Shown here: one piece after another, positions 43,855 to 52,265 of the stretch
Position numbering within the stretch: the first letter of the stretch is position 1
Layout: each line of letters opens with the position of its first letter
NCBI GenBank assembly: GCA_900129675.1
Contig: FSRD01000001.1
Span: 2,903,501-2,967,500 of the forward strand
Direction: 5' to 3'
Length of the DNA stretch: 64,000 bases
Source of the DNA: Bradyrhizobium erythrophlei
GTDB lineage: Bacteria > Pseudomonadota > Alphaproteobacteria > Rhizobiales > Xanthobacteraceae
Translations under genes and position numbers: made by a program
The notes under the pieces: generated by a model
The model's input: only the letters and a program-made list of their open reading frames with translations
Told to the model about the DNA's origin: nothing
Database searches by the model: none

Positions 43855-46800
43855 TCGCCCGGCTCATCGACTGGTCGGCCCGTAACCTGATGCTGGTTTT
43901 GATCGGCGCGGTCTTCGCTGTGGCAGCCGGGGTCTATGCGCTGAAAAACTCGGCGCTGGACGCTATTCCCGACCTCTCCGACACCCAGGTCATCGTTTAT
44001 ACCGATTACAAAGGCCAAGCGCCGCAGGTCATCGAAGATCAGGTGACATACCCCCTGACGACCGCGATGCTGACGGTTCCGAAATCGAAAGTGGTGCGGG
44101 GCTTCTCCTTCTTCGGCGTCTCGTTCGTTTACATTATCTTCGAGGATGGCACCGATATCTATTGGGCGCGCTCGCGTGTGCTGGAATACCTTAATGCAGC
44201 CGCGCGCAAGCTGCCGAACGGCGTCACGCCGACGCTGGGACCGGATGCGACTGGCGTTGGCTGGGTCTACCAATACGCGCTGCAGTCCAAAGACAAATCG
44301 CTGGCCGACCTGCGATCCCTGCAGGATTGGACCATACGCTACGGCATTTCCAAGGCCGAGGGCGTCGCCGAAGTCGCCAGCGTCGGCGGCTTCGTCAAGC
44401 AATACAATATCATCGTCGATCCAAACCGTTTGAGGTCGCTCAATATCCCGCTTGCGAAGGTACGCGACGTTGTCCGCGGCAGCAACATGGATGTCGGCGG
44501 CCGTACCGTCGAACTCTCGGAATTTGAATTCATCGTGCGCGGACGCGGCTATGTCAAAAGCATTTCCGATCTCTCCAATGTCGTTCTGAAAGTCGAAAAG
44601 GGCACGCCCGTCTTGCTCAAGGACGTGGCGCGGATCGAGCTTGGTCCTGACGAGCGCCGCGGCATCACCGAGCTCAACGGGGAGGGTGAGGTTGCCAGCG
44701 GCATTGCGCTGCAACGTTTTGGCCAAAACGCACTTGATGTCATCAACAATGTGAAGGCGCGGCTCGCCGATATGGCGTCGGCCTTGCCGAAGGGCGTCGA
44801 GATCATACCGGTCTATGACCGTTCCAACTTGATCTACAATGCGATCGAGACGCTAAAGCGCACGCTGACGGAGGAAAGCATTGTCGTCGCGCTCGTGTGC
44901 ATCGTGTTCCTGCTGCATGTGCGTAGCGCTCTTGTCGCGATTGTCATGTTGCCGGTCGGCATTCTGATGGCTTTCGCTGCCATGAAGGTGCTGGGCATCG
45001 GCTCGAACATCATGAGCCTCGGCGGCATCGCGATTGCGATCGGCGCCATGATCGACGGCGCCATTGTCATGATCGAGAACGCGCACAAGCATCTCGAACG
45101 TGCGCCGCCCGACAAGCCGCGGCTGGACGTTCTGATCGAAGCGGCGAGCGAAGTCGGTCCCGCGCTGTTTTTCAGCCTTCTGATCATCACGGTATCGTTC
45201 CTGCCGATCTTCACCATGGAATCGCAGGAGGGGCGGCTGTTCAGTCCGCTCGCCTTTACCAAGACGTTTTCGATGGCGGCGGCGGCGATCCTGTCGGTCA
45301 CGCTGGTTCCGGTTCTGATGGTGTTGTTCATTCGCGGCAAGATCATTCCGGAGCACAAGAACCCGATCAATCGGTTCCTGATCTGGATCTATAGGCCCTT
45401 GATCCAGGGCGTGTTGAAAGCCAAGACGCTGACGATCTTTCTTGCGCTCGTCGCCTTGGCGGTCAGCCTGTGGCCGGCCCGGCAGCTCGGAACCGAGTTC
45501 ATGCCGAGCCTGAATGAGGGCACGCTGATGTACATGCCGACGACACTTCCGGGCTTGTCCGTGACCAAGGCGGCGGAAGTCCTCCAGACGCAGAACAAGA
45601 TCATCAAGACGTTTCCCGAAGTCGAGTCGGTCTATGGCAAGGCTGGACGGGCCGAGACCGCGACCGACCCTGCCCCCACCGAGATGTTTGAGACGGTCGT
45701 CAACCTTAAACCGAAGCAGCAATGGCGTACGGGCCTGACGGTCGACGGCCTGATCGCCGAACTCGACAAGGCGTTGCAGTTTCCCGGCGTCTCCAATGCC
45801 TGGACCATGCCGATCAAGGCGCGCACTGACATGCTCGCGACCGGAATCCGCACCCCCGTCGGCATCAAGGTCCTGGGGAAGGACTTGACGGAGATGGAGA
45901 AATTGGCACGACAGATCGAAACCGTCGTGAAGGCGGTGCCGGGCACCTCAAGCGCCTACGCAGAACGTGTCATCGGGGGCTACTATCTGGACATCGCGCC
46001 TGACCGGGAAGCGCTTGCGCGCTATGGTCTGATGGTCAGCGACGTGCAGGACACCGTCTCGTCCGCCCTTGGCGGCGAGACGATCACGACGACCGTTGAA
46101 GGTCGCGAACGATACGGCGTCAATCTGCGCTATCCGCGGGATTTGCGCAGCGATCCCCAATCGATCGCGCGAGACGTGCTGGTGGCCATGCCTGGTGGTG
46201 GAACCGTTCCGCTGGGTGAGGTCGCCGCGATCAAGCTGACGCGCGGTCCGACCACGATCCGGACCGAGAACGGCCAGCTCGCGGTCTATATCTTCGTCGA
46301 CATCCGCGACCGCGATCTCGGCGGCTACGTCGCCGATGCCAAGGCGGCCGTGGCCGCGAGCGTAAAGTTTCCGCCCGGAAATTACGTCGTCTGGAGCGGC
46401 CAGTTCGAATATCTCGAGCGCGCCACCGCCCGGCTGAAGATCGTGGTGCCGGTCACGCTGCTTATCATCTTCCTGCTGCTGTATCTGAATTTCCGAAGGT
46501 TGACCGAGACGCTGATCGTGATGCTGTCGCTGCCGTTCGCGCTCGTCGGCGGTTTCTGGCTAATGTGGTGGCTTGGTTTCAATATGTCCGTCGCGGTCGC
46601 CGTGGGCTTCATTGCGTTGGCCGGTGTCGCGGCGGAGACCGGCGTCATCATGTTGATCTATCTCGACCAAGCTATGAAGGAACTGCACTCCCGGCGGCTA
46701 GCGGAAGGCAGGCCGTTCATGCGAGCAGACCTGAACGAGGCCATCATGCTGGGTGCGGTCGAGCGTGTGCGGCCCAAGATGATGACCGTCGTCGCCATCA

Positions 46801-47033
46801 TGGCCGGGCTCATTCCGATCCTGTGGAGCACCGGCACCGGCTCTGAGGTGATGCAACGTATCGCCGTGCCGATGATCGGCGGCATGGTCTCGTCAACCAT
46901 CCTGACGCTCATCGTGATCCCGGCTGTCTATGCCTTGATCAAGGGATTTGGGTTGCCCCGAGAGCCGAATGCGGCTGTTCCGGTGGAAAGGGGCAGCCAG
47001 GTTGTCTTCGATCGCTCGGAAGCAGCGGAGTGA
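43851..47033 (+). CDS. cusA: Heavy-metal RND efflux pump CusA-like
   Basis: A 1060-residue RND transporter of the heavy-metal family with 12 membrane helices. The helix-4 region GGIAIAIGAMIDGAIVMIENAHKHLE carries the charged proton-relay residues of the HME-RND group, and the Met-rich positions and sequence tail ([24 protein letters not shown]) fit the monovalent Cu/Ag CusA branch. Together with 41183 and 42421 it forms a tripartite metal exporter. A fragment of a second copy lies at 48920. Confidence 0.95.
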   Translation: MIARLIDWSARNLMLVLIGAVFAVAAGVYALKNSALDAIPDLSDTQVIVYTDYKGQAPQVIEDQVTYPLTTAMLTVPKSKVVRGFSFFGVSFVYIIFEDGTDIYWARSRVLEYLNAAARKLPNGVTPTLGPDATGVGWVYQYALQSKDKSLADLRSLQDWTIRYGISKAEGVAEVASVGGFVKQYNIIVDPNRLRSLNIPLAKVRDVVRGSNMDVGGRTVELSEFEFIVRGRGYVKSISDLSNVVLKVEKGTPVLLKDVARIELGPDERRGITELNGEGEVASGIALQRFGQNALDVINNVKARLADMASALPKGVEIIPVYDRSNLIYNAIETLKRTLTEESIVVALVCIVFLLHVRSALVAIVMLPVGILMAFAAMKVLGIGSNIMSLGGIAIAIGAMIDGAIVMIENAHKHLERAPPDKPRLDVLIEAASEVGPALFFSLLIITVSFLPIFTMESQEGRLFSPLAFTKTFSMAAAAILSVTLVPVLMVLFIRGKIIPEHKNPINRFLIWIYRPLIQGVLKAKTLTIFLALVALAVSLWPARQLGTEFMPSLNEGTLMYMPTTLPGLSVTKAAEVLQTQNKIIKTFPEVESVYGKAGRAETATDPAPTEMFETVVNLKPKQQWRTGLTVDGLIAELDKALQFPGVSNAWTMPIKARTDMLATGIRTPVGIKVLGKDLTEMEKLARQIETVVKAVPGTSSAYAERVIGGYYLDIAPDREALARYGLMVSDVQDTVSSALGGETITTTVEGRERYGVNLRYPRDLRSDPQSIARDVLVAMPGGGTVPLGEVAAIKLTRGPTTIRTENGQLAVYIFVDIRDRDLGGYVADAKAAVAASVKFPPGNYVVWSGQFEYLERATARLKIVVPVTLLIIFLLLYLNFRRLTETLIVMLSLPFALVGGFWLMWWLGFNMSVAVAVGFIALAGVAAETGVIMLIYLDQAMKELHSRRLAEGRPFMRADLNEAIMLGAVERVRPKMMTVVAIMAGLIPILWSTGTGSEVMQRIAVPMIGGMVSSTILTLIVIPAVYALIKGFGLPREPNAAVPVERGSQVVFDRSEAAE

Positions 47034-47106
47034 ACGCGGCAGCACCCAACTAAACGCGCTTTGGGGGTCGGCTTCGTGAGTTCCGCGAGTTTCCGTCACC
47101 GTGGGC

Positions 47107-47133
47107 TGTAACCAAACGGCCTAAACCCGCGAA
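47107..47133 (+). promoter_or_regulatory. SigF-type promoter upstream of the ECF sigma gene
   Basis: TGTAACC (47107-47113), 16-base spacer, CGAACT (47130-47135), with GGC just before it. It lies 20 bases before the ATG and predicts autoregulation. The same arrangement occurs at 48385. Confidence 0.75.
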
Positions 47134-47152
47134 CTATCAGAGATACGCAAGC

Positions 47153-47710
47153 ATGATGACCCACGAAATCGAACTCAAGGCCCTGATGCTGGCCAGCCTG
47201 AACGGCGACGCAGCATCGTATCGCATGTTTCTTGGGCGTTTGAGTGGCCGTCTGCGCGCCTATTACAAGGGCAAGCTCACGGGGATTGGCAGGGGTGCAT
47301 CGGAGGCCGAGGATCTGGTTCAGGAAGCGGTGTTGGCCATCCACATCAAGCGACATACTTACAATCCAGCGGAGCCGCTGACGCCGTGGGTGCACGCGAT
47401 CGCGCGCTACAAGTTGATCGATTTCCTGCGCCGAACCCGAACGTCGATTTCCGACGTACCTATCGACGAGGCCGACATGATCATGGCGCGCGACGACAAT
47501 GTTGACGCTGAGAGTACATACGACGTCAAGAGGCTTATGGAGCGGCTGCCGAAGAACATGCGATGTGCGATCGAGGCTGTAAAACTCGACGGACGGAGCA
47601 TAGCTGAAGCAGCGGAGAAGTGCGGCATCTCTGAATCCGGTGTAAAAGTGAACGTTCACCGCGGGCTTAAAACGCTGGCTGCTTTGATTGCCCGGGAAAC
47701 GCGAACATGA
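47153..47710 (+). CDS. sigF: ECF RNA polymerase sigma factor, SigF type
   Basis: A 185-residue ECF sigma factor: region 2 about residues 20-90 (EAEDLVQEAVLAIHIKRHTY; WVHAIARYKLIDFLRR) and region 4 about 125-180 (IAEAAEKCGISESGVKVNVHRGLKTL). The next gene, overlapping by four bases, encodes a DUF1109/NrsF-type membrane anti-sigma. In Caulobacter the equivalent SigF-NrsF pair responds to chromate and cadmium, which fits the neighbouring cus operon. Confidence 0.9.
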   Translation: MMTHEIELKALMLASLNGDAASYRMFLGRLSGRLRAYYKGKLTGIGRGASEAEDLVQEAVLAIHIKRHTYNPAEPLTPWVHAIARYKLIDFLRRTRTSISDVPIDEADMIMARDDNVDAESTYDVKRLMERLPKNMRCAIEAVKLDGRSIAEAAEKCGISESGVKVNVHRGLKTLAALIARETRT

Positions 47711-48348
47711 AGACGGATGATCTGGTTGCCCTTCTGAGTACGAACCCGGAGCCGGTCGACCGCAGCTCGGTCGTTCGCACGCTCTTTGTCGCGCTTGCCG
47801 CTGGAACAATCGTGGCGGTAGGCGTCGTGCTCGTCGGATTGGGTGTTCGCTCGGATTTCATGACGGCCCGCGCATTCATTTTTCTAGCCGTGAAGCTCTG
47901 CTTTGCGGTCGGGGTCGTGGGACTCGCGCTGGTCTACTTAACGAGGCTGGCACGCCCCGGTGGGGAACGTGCGGCCCCGTCTTTCGTGGTCACTATGCCG
48001 TTCCTGGCCATCGTGCTTCTTGCGGCAATCAGCCTTGGGTTCGCGCCCAGTTCACATTGGAGCAAGATGATTGTCGGGGACGAATGGCTTGAATGTGTCC
48101 TCTCGGTTCCGATCATCGCAATTGTGCCCTTCGCAATCGCGATCTGGGCCGTACGAAGAGCTGCGCCTACAGATCTTTCTCGCACAGGTGCTTTCGCCGG
48201 CCTCGTTGCAGGCGGCGTGAGCGCGATGGCCTATGCGCTTCATTGCACCGACGATTCATTGCCGTTCGTTGCGGTTTGGTATGGCGGCACGATTGTGCTG
48301 TGCACCTTAGCAGGTGCAGCACTTGGGCCGCGGCTATTGCGTTGGTGA
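47707..48348 (+). CDS. nrsF: NrsF-type (DUF1109) membrane anti-sigma factor
   Basis: A 213-residue protein with six predicted membrane helices. Two Cys at positions 130 (EWLECVLSVP) and 180 (ALHCTDDSLPF) match in spacing the pair described for NrsF of Caulobacter (from memory, 131 and 181), where they are needed for metal sensing. Expected to hold the sigma factor at the membrane until stress. Start overlaps the sigF stop. Confidence 0.9.
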   Translation: MKTDDLVALLSTNPEPVDRSSVVRTLFVALAAGTIVAVGVVLVGLGVRSDFMTARAFIFLAVKLCFAVGVVGLALVYLTRLARPGGERAAPSFVVTMPFLAIVLLAAISLGFAPSSHWSKMIVGDEWLECVLSVPIIAIVPFAIAIWAVRRAAPTDLSRTGAFAGLVAGGVSAMAYALHCTDDSLPFVAVWYGGTIVLCTLAGAALGPRLLRW

Positions 48349-48384
48349 CGCGCGGTGTCAGTCCGCGTCACGTCAGCGTGAGGC

Positions 48385-48411
48385 TGTAACCGCCAGACAA
48401 TTTGCTCCGAA
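48385..48411 (+). promoter_or_regulatory. SigF-type promoter upstream of the small secreted-protein gene
   Basis: TGTAACC (48385-48391), 16-base spacer, CGAACT (48408-48413), preceded by GGC as at 47107. It lies 54 bases before the ATG at 48466. Confidence 0.75.
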
Positions 48412-48465
48412 CTCATCATTAGAAGCGCACACGTGACGCGCTTCCAACAATGATGGAGCCGGACC

Positions 48466-48732
48466 ATGTTCTCGAAACACCTTCTCACGATTTCAATCTT
48501 GTCGCCGCTAGTGGCACTATCTGCAACGGCCCACGCGGGCTCGACAATCACGGACAAGAGCTATTGGCCGAGTGAGGCCAGGCAAAGCGCACAAACCAGA
48601 ACTGTTGGCTCGCAAAGCGATTTGTATTCCGCGCTCGCTTACGACCGAGCGGCGCTACCTCTGCGGCCCGTGCTGAATCCGAATGACGGTGGATCCTCGC
48701 CGCGTTATCAGGGCGGCCCAAAATCTCGATAA
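48466..48732 (+). CDS. Small secreted protein, probable SigF target
   Basis: An 88-residue protein with a Sec signal (about 1-24, ending AHA). The mature part contains KSYWPSEARQS and ends in a Pro/Gly-rich PVLNPNDGGSSPRYQGG. GGAG precedes the ATG. I do not recognise the family. Its SigF-type promoter and position directly after nrsF suggest a stress-response protein. Confidence 0.75.
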   Translation: MFSKHLLTISILSPLVALSATAHAGSTITDKSYWPSEARQSAQTRTVGSQSDLYSALAYDRAALPLRPVLNPNDGGSSPRYQGGPKSR

Positions 48733-48811
48733 TGTCGGCAGAAGTGCAATAGAGCACGCCATTGGAGCCCACGCGGATTCGGCCGCGGTCTGTTAACTCG
48801 GCGCGACGCGC

Positions 48812-48849
48812 AAAGGGTTGCGGATGAGCACGGGCCTCCGCAACCCTTT
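48812..48849 (+). terminator. Strong 13-bp hairpin after the small secreted-protein gene
   Basis: AAAGGGTTGCGGA (48812-48824) and TCCGCAACCCTTT (48837-48849) pair perfectly around a 12-base loop. It is followed by CACGTTT rather than a clean T-run, but placement suits a terminator. Confidence 0.6.
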
Positions 48850-48919
48850 CACGTTTGCTGCACCGAAATGGAGTGAGCGTTCGTGCCCTCGCAACCACCG
48901 ATAGGGAAGGGAATCCACC

Positions 48920-49234
48920 GTGCAGGAAGCCAGACGCCTGGCGGAAGGCACCCCGTTCACCCGGGCGGACTTGCACGAAGCGGTCATGCTGGGGGCGGTC
49001 GAGCGCGTGCGGCCCAAGATGATGACGGTTGTCGCCATCATGGCCGGGCTGCTTCCCATCATGTGGAGCACCGGCACCGGATCGGAGGTGATGCAGCGGA
49101 TCGCCGTCCCGATGATCGGGGGAATGGTTTCCTCGACGGCACTGACGCTGGTTGTGATACCGGCCGTGTACACCTTGATCAAGGGGTGGAGCCTGTCACG
49201 CGCCGGAAAGGTAATCGTCCCCTCATTATCCTAG
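48920..49234 (+). pseudogene. C-terminal remnant of a second cusA
   Basis: About 100 residues from [15 protein letters not shown] to [12 protein letters not shown] align with the last tenth of CusA (46690-46960 here) at high but incomplete identity, in frame. Everything before the helix preceding RRLAEG is missing. No ribosome-binding site precedes the GTG at 48920. The fragment includes only the last two membrane helices and could not pump. Confidence 0.9.
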
Positions 49235-49433
49235 CGAACCATCGGTCCAGTAGAATTGCGTCAAGGAAATTCCCGTAACTTTACGAGTCGTCGAGCGCGT
49301 CATCGGAGCGCGCAAAGCCGATTCCAGGTTAACCCTAACGTCGTGATCCCTTTGCAATTTCGTTAACTAGCTGTTAATCTTTCCTTCGCTCGCACAAGTT
49401 GTTCAAAAATCCCAAACGTCCAAGGAGTATCAT

Positions 49434-50171
49434 ATGAGGTCCCCGGCCGAAGTATCTTCCACGGCCGTCGGACGAAGTTCGGACCTGTTAGATCAAGTCG
49501 ACTATCGTCTCGCCGAAACTCCGCAGGAAAAAGAAGAAATCTATAACCTGCGCTACCGGGCCTATCTTCGCGAAGGCGCCGTCGCTGAATCTCCCGCGCA
49601 ACGCGTCACCGATCAATATGACGACTTGCCCAACTCCTGGACCTTCGGCGTCTATATTCAGGGGGACCTCTGCAGTTCTGTTCGGATCAGTGTGCTGACG
49701 CCCGAATGGCGGGAATCGTGTTCAGCGGAGGCATTCGGCGAGATTCTTTACCCCCGGCTCGATCGGGGCGAGGTCATCATCGATCCGGCCCGCTTTGTCG
49801 CCGATCCCGATACGGCGGGGCGCATTCCGGAACTGCCCTATGTCACGCTTCGGTTGGCTTACATGGCGTGCGAGTATTTTAACGCCGATCTCGGGCTTGC
49901 CATCGTCCGCGCCGAGCATCAGGCGTTTTACCGTCGCGTCTTCCTGCATGAAACCATCGCCGAGCCGCGCTTTTTTCCCGGCCTCCTGAAGCCGGTCGGA
50001 CTGATGGCGGCGGATTTCCCCGCCCGGCGCGACAAGGTTTTCGAACGTTATCCGATGATGCGCTCGACCGCTTTTGAACGCCGCATGCTGTTCGAACGCC
50101 GCAGCGGGCGCGATTTGCCACTGGACATGGTGGCGCCCTTGGAGCGAACATCGATCGTTCCCAATTCCTGA
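49434..50171 (+). CDS. FeeM/LuxI-like N-acyl amino acid or acyl-homoserine-lactone synthase
   Basis: A 245-residue GNAT-fold protein similar to FeeM-type N-acyl amino acid synthases and distantly to LuxI: EIYNLRYRAYLREG near residue 37, WTFGVYIQGDLCSSVRIS near 69, and DPARFVADPDTAG near 117. It would join an acyl group from acyl-ACP to an amino acid or related acceptor. No LuxR partner lies nearby. AAGGAG precedes the ATG. Product identity is open. Confidence 0.75.
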   Translation: MRSPAEVSSTAVGRSSDLLDQVDYRLAETPQEKEEIYNLRYRAYLREGAVAESPAQRVTDQYDDLPNSWTFGVYIQGDLCSSVRISVLTPEWRESCSAEAFGEILYPRLDRGEVIIDPARFVADPDTAGRIPELPYVTLRLAYMACEYFNADLGLAIVRAEHQAFYRRVFLHETIAEPRFFPGLLKPVGLMAADFPARRDKVFERYPMMRSTAFERRMLFERRSGRDLPLDMVAPLERTSIVPNS

Positions 50172-50450
50172 ACGGCAGGGTTGAACCGGCGCTGAGCGGC
50201 GAATCTGCTCCCGTCAGCCACCCGTTAGGGGCCGAAAATGAACGCCGGAACCGGTGATTCCGGGCGCGTTGAGGCTTGCCTTCACCCTCGCGCCACATTT
50301 ACAAACCATTAACCATCGCGGTTGCTTTTCGGGGTTCGTCGGCATTTGATCGGGTTTGGCAACATCCCATCAAGGTTGACGGAACGTTCGCTTAACCATC
50401 GCCCTGTAGACCGGATGACAGTGGAATAACGTGAGCGTGGAGGCTCCGGA
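50172..50450. other. Intergenic region upstream of pal
   Basis: About 280 bases without a gene. It probably holds the pal promoter, since pal is separated from tolB; no confident -35/-10 pair can be picked. Confidence 0.4.
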
Positions 50451-50942
50451 ATGAAATATCAAATGCGTATCCTCCAGGGATTGAAACTGGCCGCGGTGCT
50501 TGCGGTGGCGCTGTCGATGGGTGCCTGCGCCAACAAGAACCTCGGCGCCGAAGGCGCGATGGCCAGTGCGGCGACCCCGGGCAGCCAGCAGGACTTCGTG
50601 GTCAATGTCGGCGACCGCGTGTTCTTCGAGAGCGACCAGACTGATCTGAGCCCGCAGGCGATCGCGACCCTGGAAAAGCAGGCGCAGTGGCTGCAGACCT
50701 ATAACCGCTATGCCTTCACCATCGAGGGCCATGCGGACGAGCGCGGCACCCGCGAATATAATATCGCGCTGGGTGCGCGGCGCGCCCAGTCCGTGAAGAC
50801 CTATCTCACCTCGCGCGGGATCGATCCGAGCCGGATGCGCACTATCTCCTACGGCAAGGAGCGCCCGGTCGCGGTGTGTAACGATATCTCCTGCTGGTCG
50901 CAAAACCGCCGCGCCGTCACGGTGCTGAACGCCAGTTCCTGA
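50451..50942 (+). CDS. pal: Peptidoglycan-associated lipoprotein Pal
   Basis: A 163-residue lipoprotein. Signal and lipobox LSMGAC place the lipidated Cys at 26. The OmpA-like domain (about 50-160) has VFFESDQTDLSPQA, FTIEGHADERGTREYNIALG and the family-typical NRRAVTV end. It anchors the outer membrane to peptidoglycan and is relocated by the Tol complex. GGAGG precedes the ATG. A tetraloop terminator follows. Confidence 0.97.
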   Translation: MKYQMRILQGLKLAAVLAVALSMGACANKNLGAEGAMASAATPGSQQDFVVNVGDRVFFESDQTDLSPQAIATLEKQAQWLQTYNRYAFTIEGHADERGTREYNIALGARRAQSVKTYLTSRGIDPSRMRTISYGKERPVAVCNDISCWSQNRRAVTVLNASS

Positions 50943-50968
50943 CGCGTTCGGGTTTTCAGAGAGTTCTC

Positions 50969-50998
50969 ACCGGCGCCTTCGGGCGCCGGTTTCATTTT
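50969..50998 (+). terminator. Intrinsic terminator after pal
   Basis: ACCGGCGCC, loop TTCG, GGCGCCGGT, then TTCATTTT. A 9-bp stem closed as C(UUCG)G, the very stable tetraloop. Confidence 0.85.
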
Positions 50999-51168
50999 GG
51001 GCGCGCGATAATATCCGGGATCGCCGCCGCTTGCTTGTTTGGGCGCCGAGACTAAACCATAAGCGCGATCCAGCGCCGGATTCGCGGGCGCCAGTCACAA
51101 TTCTGGCGTACTCCGTCACTCAATGTGTTCCGCTTTTGATGTCACGCCGATTTCGTCGACAGGGCAAA

Positions 51169-52218
51169 ATGTCATCCAGGTTTCTTAAGTCTTCGGGCGT
51201 CGCGGCGATCGCTGTGATGCTGGCTTTGTCTTCCCAGGCTTTCGCGCAATCCGATGATGCCGATGCGGAAATGCGGATCCAGCGGCTGGAAAACCAGCTC
51301 CGGCAACTGACCGGCCAGAACGAGGAGCTGCAATACCGCAACCGCCAGCTCGAAGAGCGGCTGCGGCAGCTCGGCGGCGCGCCGGTGGCGCCCGGTGGCC
51401 AGCCCCCCGTCGCCCAGCCCGGCGTCGCCGCATTGCCGCCCGCGGCGCAGCCCAATCCGGCCTACCGGCAACCGCAGGCCCAGCCCGGTTACGGCCAACC
51501 TCAGCCGGGCTACGGTCAACCTCAGGGCGGCTATGACCAGCAGCCGCAGATCGCGGCCCCGGCGCCGATCATTCAGGAGCCGCCTGCGCCGCAGGCCCCG
51601 GGCCGTCGCCGCGGGGACGCCTTCGACCCCAACCAGAATCCGGGCGCGCCCGGCGCGCCGCGCGCGCTTGGCGGCGGCCAGCTGCCGATTGCCAACGATG
51701 CCGGGGTCGGCGCTCCCGGCGGCCGCGGGCCGGGCGAGCCGCTCGACCTTGGCAACACCAGCCCGGCCGGTGCCGGCGCTCCGCCGCCGCGCGCTCCCGG
51801 TGCCAGCGCCGCGCTGACCACGCTGCCGCCCTCGGCGACGCCGAAGGACGAGTTCGATCTCGGCATCGGCTACATGCAGCGTAAGGACTATGCGCTGGCC
51901 GAAGAGACCATGAAGAATTTTGCGCAGAAATATCCGAGCGATCCCTTGATCGCGGATTCGCAATACTGGCTCGGCGAGAGCTATTTCCAGCGCCAGCAAT
52001 ATCGTGACGCGGCCGAAACCTTTCTTGGCGTGACCACCAAATTCGACAAATCCGCCAAGGCGGCCGATGCTCTGCTGCGGCTCGGCCAATCGCTGGCGGC
52101 GCTGAAGGAAAAGGAAGCTGCCTGCGCCGCGTTCGGCGAAGTGACGCGGAAATATCCGCGCGCCTCGGCTGGTGTCAAAGCCGCCGTTGACCGTGAGCAA
52201 AAGCGGGTTAAGTGCTAG
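51169..52218 (+). CDS. cpoB: Cell division coordinator CpoB (YbgF)
   Basis: A 349-residue periplasmic protein: signal peptide (about 1-26, ending AFA), a trimerising coiled coil (about 30-65, MRIQRLENQLRQLTGQ), a very long Pro/Gln/Gly-rich linker (about 70-215, with GYGQPQ repeats), then TPR repeats (about 225-349, PKDEFDLGIGYMQRKDYALAE). CpoB links Tol to peptidoglycan synthesis. Start 51169 has AGGG close upstream; 51139 is an alternative. Confidence 0.92.
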   Translation: MSSRFLKSSGVAAIAVMLALSSQAFAQSDDADAEMRIQRLENQLRQLTGQNEELQYRNRQLEERLRQLGGAPVAPGGQPPVAQPGVAALPPAAQPNPAYRQPQAQPGYGQPQPGYGQPQGGYDQQPQIAAPAPIIQEPPAPQAPGRRRGDAFDPNQNPGAPGAPRALGGGQLPIANDAGVGAPGGRGPGEPLDLGNTSPAGAGAPPPRAPGASAALTTLPPSATPKDEFDLGIGYMQRKDYALAEETMKNFAQKYPSDPLIADSQYWLGESYFQRQQYRDAAETFLGVTTKFDKSAKAADALLRLGQSLAALKEKEAACAAFGEVTRKYPRASAGVKAAVDREQKRVKC

Positions 52219-52265
52219 AGCGGTGTTGATGGAGCCCGCTGGGCTCCGGCCTCAACGGCGCGGGC

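Noticed and set aside
48734..48765. TGTCGG after the small secreted-protein gene as a sixth ECF42-type site
   Set aside because: Seventeen bases downstream reads ACGC rather than CGTC and the preceding GTT is missing.
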